The translations under genes were made by a program, and so were the position numbers. Below are positions 1 through 5,562 of a stretch of DNA of 10,452 bases, in pieces. Each line of letters starts with the position of its first letter. Within the stretch, counting starts at the first letter, position 1. The notes under the pieces were generated by a model that saw only the letters and a program-made list of their open reading frames with translations, ran no database searches and was not told where the DNA came from. Source of the DNA: an uncultured Chlamydiaceae bacterium (GTDB lineage Bacteria; Chlamydiota; Chlamydiia; Chlamydiales; Parachlamydiaceae); contig CAMFKA010000059.1 in assembly GCA_945957185.1 (NCBI GenBank), positions 1-10,452 on the forward strand, given 5' to 3'.

Positions 1-325
1 TTCCACGGAAGCGTCGGGGGCGGTCTGCTGTAAGCAGTAAAAGCGGTGTGCCGGTATAGTACGCTTCCATAGCGGCAGGAAGGAGCTCTCCGGATGCCGT
101 TCCCGAAGTGGTAATGACGGCGACAGGTTTTTGGGTGGCACGTGCGCGCCCTAAAGCAAAAAAAGCTGCCGAGCGCTCCTCATACCAAAAGTGTTTGATG
201 ATGTCGGGGGATTTCATTAAGCAGTTGACAAGAGGGCTATTTCTCGAACCGGGGCAGATGCAAAATTCCGTCACTCCGGCTTTGATCACTTCTTCTAGCA
301 CGTGTTGAAAAATGGGAGTTGTCAT
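1..325 (-). CDS. menD: MenD, 2-succinyl-5-enolpyruvyl-6-hydroxy-3-cyclohexene-1-carboxylate synthase (N-terminal part, cut by window edge)
   Basis: Only the first 108 codons are present; the gene runs off the left edge. MenD is a thiamine-diphosphate (ThDP) enzyme that adds succinic semialdehyde, from 2-oxoglutarate, to isochorismate. This is the first committed step of classical (o-succinylbenzoate) menaquinone synthesis in the cytoplasm. The visible part is the N-terminal pyrimidine-binding ThDP domain: CPGSRNSPL (about residues 24-32), WYEERSAAFFALG (47-59) with the Glu of the ThDP-activating position (about E50), TTSGTASGELLPA (72-84), and YYTGTPLLLLTADRPRRFRG at the edge. These match the MenD family rather than other ThDP enzymes, especially TADRP. 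The ATG overlaps the menF stop as ATGA, which fixes the start and suggests translational coupling. An AGGGG stretch lies about 11 bases upstream. The only doubt is that the C-terminal two thirds cannot be inspected. Confidence 0.93.
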   Translation of the reverse strand, partial: MTTPIFQHVLEEVIKAGVTEFCICPGSRNSPLVNCLMKSPDIIKHFWYEERSAAFFALGRARATQKPVAVITTSGTASGELLPAAMEAYYTGTPLLLLTADRPRRFRG

Positions 326-1470
326 AATTGTAAAAACCCCTTTATTGATTTGGTTTTCAGGAGGATCTCCTCCCACTCTTTATCGAAATCGCTTTCAGCG
401 ACGATGCCGCAGCCTGCGGCGATAGAGGAGCCCCGTTCGTTCCAGATGAGGTTACGGATGCCCACATAGCAGGCGCTATCATTTGAGATGGGATCCCAAT
501 ACCCTACGGGAGCACCGTAGCGACCTCTTGGAAGCACTTTATTGTAATTTTTTAGCCATTTCCAAGCTTGCTCTCGTGGAAATCCTCCCAATGCAGGGGT
601 GGGGTGGAGCTGTTGCACATAGGAGGAGAAAGGTTCTAATTTGTGGATTTCCAAGGTGATGGGTGTGTAGAGGTGCGTAAGGTAGGGGAGTTTCAGAAGT
701 TGTAATTCCCCTTTGGTGACGTCGCCAAAAACAGATAGACGGTGATCGATGTCTTCGACAACGATGCCGTGCTCTTTGAGTAACTTGGAGTCTTTTAGCA
801 TTTCAATTGCGCGTTCATTTGTTTTTTGGGTGCCGGCGAGAGCCATTGTTTTTAAAACTGGTGGAATGGCCATATAATCGAGGGAAAATAGCAATTCCGG
901 AGTGGCGCCGATGATCCCGGAAGAACGGTCCCAATAGCCGTATAGATAGAGCGGGTTCGTTTGTGCATGAGTCAAGATGCTGATGAGAGTGCGTTTTAAT
1001 TGCATGGGAGTGGGGGAAGCTTTTGATGTCGATGTGGTGTACAGAACGACTTTTTCCAAGCCGTTTTTTTCGAATTCTCTTTTTAACTCTCCAAATCCCC
1101 GTTCGAAAGGGGGTTTGTAGGGCAAGGTCCACACTAGTGGAGGGTCTTCATCGCTAGGCAGTTGTTTTAGCAGGGAAGCTAACTCTTCGAGAGGGAAACT
1201 AGCACTATGAGCGAAATTCACCCACGGCTTCTGTGATTCTAAGAAGAAGTCGGGAAGGTAAAACCAGGCGGAAGACTCGGTGTTAGGTGCGGCTTCCCAC
1301 TTAGGCTCTCCCCAAGCGATGATCGCCTGACCATGCTGCCCGGAGAACAAAGCGCCTTCCGCGAGCCATGCACAAATCTCCGCAGCATTTAGGCTCCGAC
1401 GTGGATGATGTGTTCTAATTGTTGATGTGCCCAATGGAGTAACTCCTCGGTTTTCTCCCATCCAATACAT
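322..1470 (-). CDS. menF: MenF-type isochorismate synthase (start uncertain)
   Basis: The enzyme converts chorismate to isochorismate with Mg2+, supplying MenD encoded next to it. Chorismate-binding fold motifs, numbered from the ATG at 1470, are GATPELLF (188-195), MALAGT (209-214), KEHGIVVEDI (232-241, with the conserved Glu-His pair), LHPTPALGG (288-296), RGRYGAPVGYWD (315-326) and AGCGIVAESDFDKEWEE (352-368, acidic Mg2+-ligand segment). K140 of KVVLY sits where the general-base lysine of MenF/EntC is expected; the Arg usual a few residues later in this family (VVLxR) is replaced by Thr. Salicylate synthase or EntC share the fold, but the menD neighbour favours MenF. At 382 aa or less it is shorter than E. 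coli MenF (431). The ATG at 1470 would overlap the upstream DAHP synthase by 82 bases. A TTG at codon 13 (1434) has GAGGAG eight bases upstream, and recognisable homology begins only near residue 30, so the start is open. The stop overlaps menD. Confidence 0.92.
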   Translation of the reverse strand: MYWMGENRGVTPLGTSTIRTHHPRRSLNAAEICAWLAEGALFSGQHGQAIIAWGEPKWEAAPNTESSAWFYLPDFFLESQKPWVNFAHSASFPLEELASLLKQLPSDEDPPLVWTLPYKPPFERGFGELKREFEKNGLEKVVLYTTSTSKASPTPMQLKRTLISILTHAQTNPLYLYGYWDRSSGIIGATPELLFSLDYMAIPPVLKTMALAGTQKTNERAIEMLKDSKLLKEHGIVVEDIDHRLSVFGDVTKGELQLLKLPYLTHLYTPITLEIHKLEPFSSYVQQLHPTPALGGFPREQAWKWLKNYNKVLPRGRYGAPVGYWDPISNDSACYVGIRNLIWNERGSSIAAGCGIVAESDFDKEWEEILLKTKSIKGFLQL

Positions 1471-2435
1471 GGATCCGTGATAGAAACTCTTGGATCCAGC
1501 TTAGTAATATCATAAACCATTCGTTGTGATCCAGGGTGAAGATGACTTTCGAGCATTATTCCGCGAATCGAGCGATTTCCCTCTAAAACTTGTTTGACGA
1601 CGGACTCAAATACACCCGGCATCAAGTCGTGATTTTTATTACAGTTTTCGTGGGAGCAATCCACGACAAGACTTGTCATGAGACGTTCGCGATCGAGCTC
1701 TTGAATGATCTCGTCGACGGCTTCTTTCTCGTAGTTGGGCTTCCCTTTTGAACCGCGTAGAACGAGGTGAGCAAAGGGGGATCCCGTCGATTGGCATACA
1801 CCTACTCTACCATCATCGTCGATGGCCATGTAGGTGTGAGAGCAGTCCGTAGCGATGATGCTATTGATCGCATTGGCGATGCTGCCGCTGAGATCGTTTT
1901 TAAATCCTACTGCCATTGACATTCCGGAAGCATTTTGTCGGTGCACCTGCGAGGAGGATGTCCGCGCTCCGATACACATCCAGGTCAGTAGATCGGAAAA
2001 GTAGTAAAGTGCTATGGGATCCACAATTTCCGAGGCCATGGGAACACGCATGCGGGTGATTTGAGTCATCAATTTTCTTGTTAAGTCGATCCCTTCCTCT
2101 AAATCTTCCGATCCGTCTAAAAAGGGGTCGTACATCAGTCCTTTCCAGCCAGATCGAGTGCGTGGCTTTTCGAAGTAGAAGCGCATGACGAGGAGAGCCG
2201 TATCTCCTATTTTTTCCTGTATTTCTCGTATACGAGCGGCGTACTCGATGGCGCTAGCTTCGTGGTGGATAGAGCAGGGTCCCAAAATGATGACTAGGCG
2301 CCTATCCGTGCGACACAGAATTTTACACACTTGTTGTCGAGAGGCATTGACGAATTCGAGATCCTCCGGTGTGAGAGGATAGTTTGTTTTGTAATCTTTG
2401 GGAGGCTTGATGAGTCTAAAATTGTTATGCGCCAT
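1389..2435 (-). CDS. aroG: DAHP synthase, class I (AroG/AroF/AroH type)
   Basis: 3-deoxy-D-arabino-heptulosonate-7-phosphate synthase condenses phosphoenolpyruvate with erythrose 4-phosphate, the entry step of the shikimate pathway to chorismate. The 348-aa length is normal for the E. coli-like class (about 350). Signatures are LGPCSIH (51-57, metal ligand C54), FEKPRTRSGWKGL (88-100, PEP binding), GARTSSSQVHR (156-166), GFKN (177-180), VDCSHENCNK (258-267, metal ligand H262), MLESHL (294-299, metal ligand E296) and SITDPCIGWE (318-327, metal ligand D321). All four metal ligands known from E. coli AroG are therefore present. The ATG at 2435 gives a family-like N-terminus, although the only upstream ribosome-binding signal is weak (GGTAA). 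It is the first gene of a leftward operon whose later products, MenF and MenD, consume chorismate. Which aromatic amino acid, if any, inhibits it cannot be read from the sequence; the symbol denotes the family, not the isozyme. Confidence 0.95.
   Translation of the reverse strand: MAHNNFRLIKPPKDYKTNYPLTPEDLEFVNASRQQVCKILCRTDRRLVIILGPCSIHHEASAIEYAARIREIQEKIGDTALLVMRFYFEKPRTRSGWKGLMYDPFLDGSEDLEEGIDLTRKLMTQITRMRVPMASEIVDPIALYYFSDLLTWMCIGARTSSSQVHRQNASGMSMAVGFKNDLSGSIANAINSIIATDCSHTYMAIDDDGRVGVCQSTGSPFAHLVLRGSKGKPNYEKEAVDEIIQELDRERLMTSLVVDCSHENCNKNHDLMPGVFESVVKQVLEGNRSIRGIMLESHLHPGSQRMVYDITKLDPRVSITDPCIGWEKTEELLHWAHQQLEHIIHVGA
1432..1448 (-). promoter_or_regulatory. candidate ribosome-binding site and TTG start for menF inside aroG
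   Basis: On the minus strand GAGGAG (1448-1443) is followed, eight bases later, by an in-frame TTG (1434-1432), codon 13 of the longest menF frame. The ATG at 1470 and the one at 1461 lack a comparable signal. The caveat is that GAGGAG also encodes Glu-Glu of the DAHP synthase near its C-terminus, so it may be coincidental. Confidence 0.35.
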
Positions 2436-2482
2436 AAATTACCATTATTAAATTACGTTTATCTCGGGAAAGTGATTTCCGC

Positions 2483-2510
2483 TTGACCCCATAAGTTAGT
2501 TTTATAACAT
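2483..2510 (+). promoter_or_regulatory. candidate sigma70-type promoter, rightward
   Basis: TTGACC (2483-2488) is followed after 16 bases by TAACAT (2505-2510), overlapping an alternative TATAAC at 2503. It would transcribe the 129-bp hairpin element and then the ATPase gene, leaving a 5' leader of about 270 bases. It is supported by pattern only. Confidence 0.3.
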
Positions 2511-2560
2511 TACCGCTTAAATACGCATTTTAATTTATCGTAAAGATCTGAGAATCAGGT

Positions 2561-2584
2561 TGGTAACTCTTAGGTAAGTTACCA
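2561..2584. repeat. short inverted repeat, 8-bp arms with 8-nt loop
   Basis: TGGTAACT (2561-2568) and AGTTACCA (2577-2584) are perfect inverted arms around the loop CTTAGGTA. The site lies in the aroG/ATPase divergent spacer, just left of the larger hairpin element. It could be an operator or an RNA hairpin in either leader. No U-tract follows on either strand, so it is not a typical terminator. Confidence 0.5.
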
Positions 2585-2600
2585 CCACCACAATAAATTT

Positions 2601-2729
2601 GGAGTGCGCGCGACTTGTCGCCGCTTTCCTTTGCATCGACTTGTCGATGCGTGTTCTCCTTGTTTTTAAACGACTTAAAGCGCGCGACAAGTCGCGCGAA
2701 GTGAAAGCTGCGACAAGTCGCAGCACTCC
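2601..2729. repeat. 129-bp symmetrical palindromic element with four CGAC-TT-GTCG hairpins
   Basis: The ends are perfect inverted heptamers, GGAGTGC (2601-2607) and GCACTCC (2723-2729). Inside are four small palindromes with the same core: 2610-2621 (5-bp arms), 2633-2650 GCATCGACTTGTCGATGC, 2681-2698 CGCGCGACAAGTCGCGCG and 2707-2724 GCTGCGACAAGTCGCAGC (8-bp arms each). The left pair carries a central TT and the right pair AA, so the right half is an inverted copy of the left. Centre-to-centre spacing is 26 bases in both pairs. The arms differ between copies but pair within each copy. This suggests a REP/REPIN-like or MITE-like non-coding element, or a structured RNA leader for the ATPase gene. 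Short reading frames through it are artefacts of the repeats. Confidence 0.85.
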
Positions 2730-2752
2730 AAAAAAACTTGCTTCGAGTGCGA

Positions 2753-2758
2753 TATACT
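2753..2758 (+). promoter_or_regulatory. candidate -10 box for the ATPase gene
   Basis: TATACT lies 28 bases before the ATG at 2787 and immediately right of the hairpin element. There is no good -35 hexamer: the position 17 bases upstream is an A-tract that follows the last hairpin, and a TTGCTT at 2738 is too close. If used, the leader would be only about 20 bases and would exclude the hairpins. Confidence 0.35.
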
Positions 2759-2772
2759 GCTACATAAAAGAC

Positions 2773-2777
2773 GGAGG
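2773..2777 (+). promoter_or_regulatory. Shine-Dalgarno site GGAGG of the ATPase gene
   Basis: GGAGG lies nine bases before ATG 2787. It selects this start over the out-of-frame start at 2599, whose reading frame runs through the hairpin element. Confidence 0.8.
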
Positions 2778-2786
2778 GCTTAAGGT

Positions 2787-5090
2787 ATGCGCGATTTCGA
2801 TAAACAAGGGGTGTTTTACCTCGGAAAAAAGGTGAACCCCACCAACGGAAAACTCACTGATGAACCTCTGCTCTACGATTCTAAAGATTTGACCACTCAC
2901 GCCGTTTGCGTAGGGATGACGGGAAGCGGAAAAACTGGCCTCGGTATTGCCCTCATCGAAGAAGCTGCCCTAGATAAAATTCCCTCCATCATCATCGATC
3001 CAAAAGGCGACTTAAGCAACTTGTTGCTGACATTTCCAGACCTTAGCCCCGCAGAGTTTGCTCCCTGGATTGACGAAGCAGAAGCGGAGGAGAAAGGGGA
3101 ATCGCGCGCTCGTTTCGCTGAAGGGGTCGCTAAAACCTGGAAAGACGGTTTAGAGGCATGGGGAGAAGATGCAGCCCGGATCGCTAGACTAAAATCTACA
3201 GTTGATATGGTTGTTTATACCCCTGCCAGCAATGCCGGAGTCCCGATCTCGATTTTAAGCTCATTTTCACCCCCTACTAAAGAGCAGATGCTCGATGTGG
3301 GTGCTGTTAGAGAAAGGATCCAAGCTCTTTCGTCCAGCCTGTTGGGACTTTTGGGAATTAATGCGGATCCCATCAAAAGCCGGGAGCATATTTTATTATC
3401 GACCCTATTCCAAAATGCGTGGCAAGAGGGGAAAACTTTAGATATCGCCGGCTTGATCCAGCAAGTGCAGAAGCCTCCCTTTGCCAAGATAGGGGCGTTG
3501 GATGTGGATACGTTCTTTCCTCCGAAGGAGAGGATCGACCTGTCGATTAGTCTGAACAATTTGTTAGCGTCTCCGGGGTTTCAGGCTTGGATGGAGGGGG
3601 TGCCTCTCGATATCCAGCAGTTTTTATATGGAAGTGGAGGAAAGCCTCGGTTGTCGATCATTTCGATAGCCCATTTGTCTGATCCGGAAAGAATGTTCTT
3701 TGTCACACTGCTGTTGAATGAATTTCTGTCTTGGATGCGTCGTCAATCCGGAACGTCGGGATTAAGGGCGCTGCTATACATGGATGAAATTTTTGGGTTT
3801 TTTCCTCCCACAGCATCGCCTCCGTCTAAGTTGCCTATGTTGACGTTGTTGAAGCAGGCAAGAGCGTTTGGCGTTGGTATCGTGCTGGCAACGCAAAATC
3901 CTGTCGATTTAGACTACAAGGGATTAGCCAACTGTGGAACATGGTTTATAGGGAAGCTACAAACTGATCGAGATAAATCTCGCCTTGTCGAAGGGTTGAA
4001 AGCGGCGACTCAAGGGGCTGTCGATGACAAAATTCTGGATAAAATGTTCGCTTTGACAGGAAAACGTATTTTTATCATGCGTAGTGTGCATGAAAAAGAT
4101 CCCATCTTGTTCCAAACGCGGTGGACGCTGTCGTATTTGCGGGGTCCGTTGACATTAGCGCAGATTGCTACACTAAAAGGCAGCTTTGATGTTCCGATTG
4201 TGGAGCAGAAACCTGTTAAAGAGGGAGTTAAGGAGAAGCCTACCTTGCCTCCCGGCGTTGAGGAGTGGTTCGAAAAACGGACAGCGGGCTCTAGTTATAC
4301 TCCCAATTTAGTCGGATTTGCAAAGTTGCATTTTGTTGACACCAAAATAAAAGTGGATGTGTGGCAAGAAGTAGCTCTTGTTTCCAAGAATGGAGATTGC
4401 GATAGCGCTGTTGCCGAGCAAAATTTAAAGCAACGGCTTACCGATGAGCCGCCTGAAAATGCTTCGTATGAGGCGCTGCCGGCCCCCTTCATGCAGCAAA
4501 AAAACTATTCCACTTTTGAAAAAGATCTTTCCTCAGCGCTGTATCAAAAGCAAACTCTAGTTTTGTTTCAAGCCGCCGATTCGAGCTTGATATCCTCTCC
4601 GGGAGAAAGTGAACAAGATTTCCGCCAGCGAGTGATGGAAGAGCGTAAACAAGGTAGAGCCGATGCTGTCAAAAAAGTCGAAGAGAAATTCGCTGCTAAA
4701 ATTGCAACACTGAATGAGAAGTTGCAAAAAGCGCACTCAAAAGTAGAAGAGAAGCAACAAAAAGCTTGGACGCAAAAGCTGCAGACATTCCTTAGTGTCG
4801 GAACAACGGTTTTGGGGGCTGTTTTTGGTAAAAAAATCACCAAAGGGACGATTTCAGATGCAGGAACGGCGTTGCGGCGGGCAGGGAAAATTAGTAAAGA
4901 TTCACAGGATGCGGAACAGGCCGAATCGAGCGCACAGTCAATTGAAGATCAATTAAAAGATCTCCAGGCAGCCAAAAGCGATGAGATTGCAAAAGTCGAA
5001 GCGGGAGAAGAGATTGTGTTGAAGGAAGTGGTCGTACGCCCCCGCAAAAGCGATATTTTTGTAGAGAAAGTTGTGTTGGTGTGGCGGTAG
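2787..5090 (+). CDS. HerA/DUF87-like P-loop ATPase with C-terminal coiled-coil tail
   Basis: This is a 767-aa protein of the HerA/FtsK/VirB4-like ATPase group. Walker A is GMTGSGKT (43-50), followed by IIIDPKGDLSNLL (68-80), the DPKGD stretch typical of HerA-like enzymes. Walker B is LLYMDEIFGFFP (329-340). Next come LATQNPVDLDYKGLANCGTWFIG (367-389), a HerA/DUF87-type sensor region, and QTDRDKSRLVEGL (392-404). The protein starts only about 40 residues before Walker A, so the HAS-barrel of true HerA is missing. After about residue 480 the homology ends. Residues 605-665 are charged and heptad-like, 668-681 form a short Gly-rich hydrophobic stretch, and 700-748 are again charged and helical. 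The start is well supported by GGAGG nine bases upstream. The family probably uses ATP to move DNA or protein, but the substrate is unknown. No nuclease partner is adjacent, so a defence role is unsupported. The stop codon lies in the GGGAC repeat region. Confidence 0.85.
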   Translation: MRDFDKQGVFYLGKKVNPTNGKLTDEPLLYDSKDLTTHAVCVGMTGSGKTGLGIALIEEAALDKIPSIIIDPKGDLSNLLLTFPDLSPAEFAPWIDEAEAEEKGESRARFAEGVAKTWKDGLEAWGEDAARIARLKSTVDMVVYTPASNAGVPISILSSFSPPTKEQMLDVGAVRERIQALSSSLLGLLGINADPIKSREHILLSTLFQNAWQEGKTLDIAGLIQQVQKPPFAKIGALDVDTFFPPKERIDLSISLNNLLASPGFQAWMEGVPLDIQQFLYGSGGKPRLSIISIAHLSDPERMFFVTLLLNEFLSWMRRQSGTSGLRALLYMDEIFGFFPPTASPPSKLPMLTLLKQARAFGVGIVLATQNPVDLDYKGLANCGTWFIGKLQTDRDKSRLVEGLKAATQGAVDDKILDKMFALTGKRIFIMRSVHEKDPILFQTRWTLSYLRGPLTLAQIATLKGSFDVPIVEQKPVKEGVKEKPTLPPGVEEWFEKRTAGSSYTPNLVGFAKLHFVDTKIKVDVWQEVALVSKNGDCDSAVAEQNLKQRLTDEPPENASYEALPAPFMQQKNYSTFEKDLSSALYQKQTLVLFQAADSSLISSPGESEQDFRQRVMEERKQGRADAVKKVEEKFAAKIATLNEKLQKAHSKVEEKQQKAWTQKLQTFLSVGTTVLGAVFGKKITKGTISDAGTALRRAGKISKDSQDAEQAESSAQSIEDQLKDLQAAKSDEIAKVEAGEEIVLKEVVVRPRKSDIFVEKVVLVWR

Positions 5091-5236
5091 GGACAAAAGG
5101 GACGAGGGACAGGGACACAAAGGACACAAAGGACTAAAGGGACTAAAGGGACTAAAGCTGTTACCAATTCCACGTCCTTTTTGTCTTTTATGTCCTTTGT
5201 GTCCTTTGTGTCCCTGTCCCTCGTCCTTTGTCCCTA
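5088..5236. repeat. very long inverted repeat of GGGAC units between convergent genes (possible bidirectional terminator)
   Basis: Positions 5100-5134 and 5192-5226 are perfect 35-base inverted copies. Pairing continues outward for ten more bases (TAGGGACAAA at 5088-5097 with TTTGTCCCTA at 5227-5236) after a 2-base bulge at 5098-5099. That gives 45 paired bases around a 57-base loop, and the loop can pair further. The arms are low complexity, built from GGGACA, GGACACAAA and similar purine-rich units. The position between two gene 3' ends suggests a terminator or antisense insulator. A stem this long is far beyond an ordinary intrinsic terminator and would give a double-stranded RNA from either strand. 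Confidence 0.9.
5131..5157. repeat. tandem repeat, 3 x 9 bp (GGACTAAAG)
   Basis: Three exact copies of GGACTAAAG run at 5131-5139, 5140-5148 and 5149-5157. They begin in the last bases of the left arm of the long inverted repeat and extend into its loop. They point to slippage or unit duplication within the GGGAC element. Confidence 0.9.
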
Positions 5237-5254
5237 GTCCCTAGTCCCTATCCC
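5235..5254. repeat. tandem TAGTCCC units at the end of the downstream minus-strand gene
   Basis: Positions 5235-5241 and 5242-5248 are exact TAGTCCC copies followed by a degenerate TATCCC (5249-5254). Read on the minus strand these are GGGACTA units. The stop codon (TAG, 5250-5248) of the small membrane protein gene is formed within them. Confidence 0.85.
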
Positions 5255-5562
5255 TTCCAGCATTTGTGGTTGACGCAATACGCTGCCACACGCACGCACA
5301 GCTCATACAGCGCTGCTGCAACGATACAGGCCACTATCCGCACTCCCCATGCCGCATACCATTGGAATGCGGGCATTGCTGCCCCTAAACCGATGTAACC
5401 GACTTGTTGCATCAAAATTTTGATCGCCACTTTATCGATGGATGCCATCAATCCTGTTCTATAAGCAATTCCAAGGCTGGCATAGCCCGCTACAGCAGCA
5501 ACAAGAAGCTGCGGCGTCCTCCAAGATAGCGTCAAAGAACAATCGGTCGAAGCTGCTGTCAT
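5248..5562 (-). CDS. small two-helix membrane protein, family not recognised
   Basis: A 104-aa protein I do not recognise. It has two hydrophobic segments, about residues 17-34 (from PQLLVAAV to about GIAY) and 72-97 (around VRIVACIVAAALYELCV), with a weaker Gly/Ala-rich stretch at 54-66, so it is probably an inner-membrane protein. It contains five cysteines (8, 79, 89, 96, 101), four of them in the C-terminal quarter. The ATG overlaps the crotonase stop as ATGA, which makes the start convincing and implies co-translation and perhaps a linked function. The last residues before the stop, NHKCWKG, run straight into the GGGAC repeat, and the TAG stop is part of a repeat unit. The original C-terminus may therefore have been altered by repeat expansion; this is inference. 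Confidence 0.7.
   Translation of the reverse strand: MTAASTDCSLTLSWRTPQLLVAAVAGYASLGIAYRTGLMASIDKVAIKILMQQVGYIGLGAAMPAFQWYAAWGVRIVACIVAAALYELCVRVAAYCVNHKCWKG

Noticed and set aside
108..308. 66-codon plus-strand frame at the left edge
   Set aside because: It is antisense to the conserved MenD N-terminal ThDP domain and has no family signature.
2601..2729. Possible CRISPR array
   Set aside because: The repeats are palindromes in opposite orientations within a mirror-symmetric unit, with related rather than unique spacers, and no cas gene is present.
2535..2835. Open frames on both strands through the hairpin region (63 and 78 codons)
   Set aside because: Their composition simply translates the CGACTTGTCG units on each strand, they lack ribosome-binding sites, and one overlaps the well-supported ATPase start.
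4891..5173. Minus-strand frames of 74-78 codons over the ATPase 3' end and the GGGAC repeat
   Set aside because: They are low-complexity translations of the repeat (Val/Leu/Pro/Cys-rich), antisense to a real gene, with no start signal.
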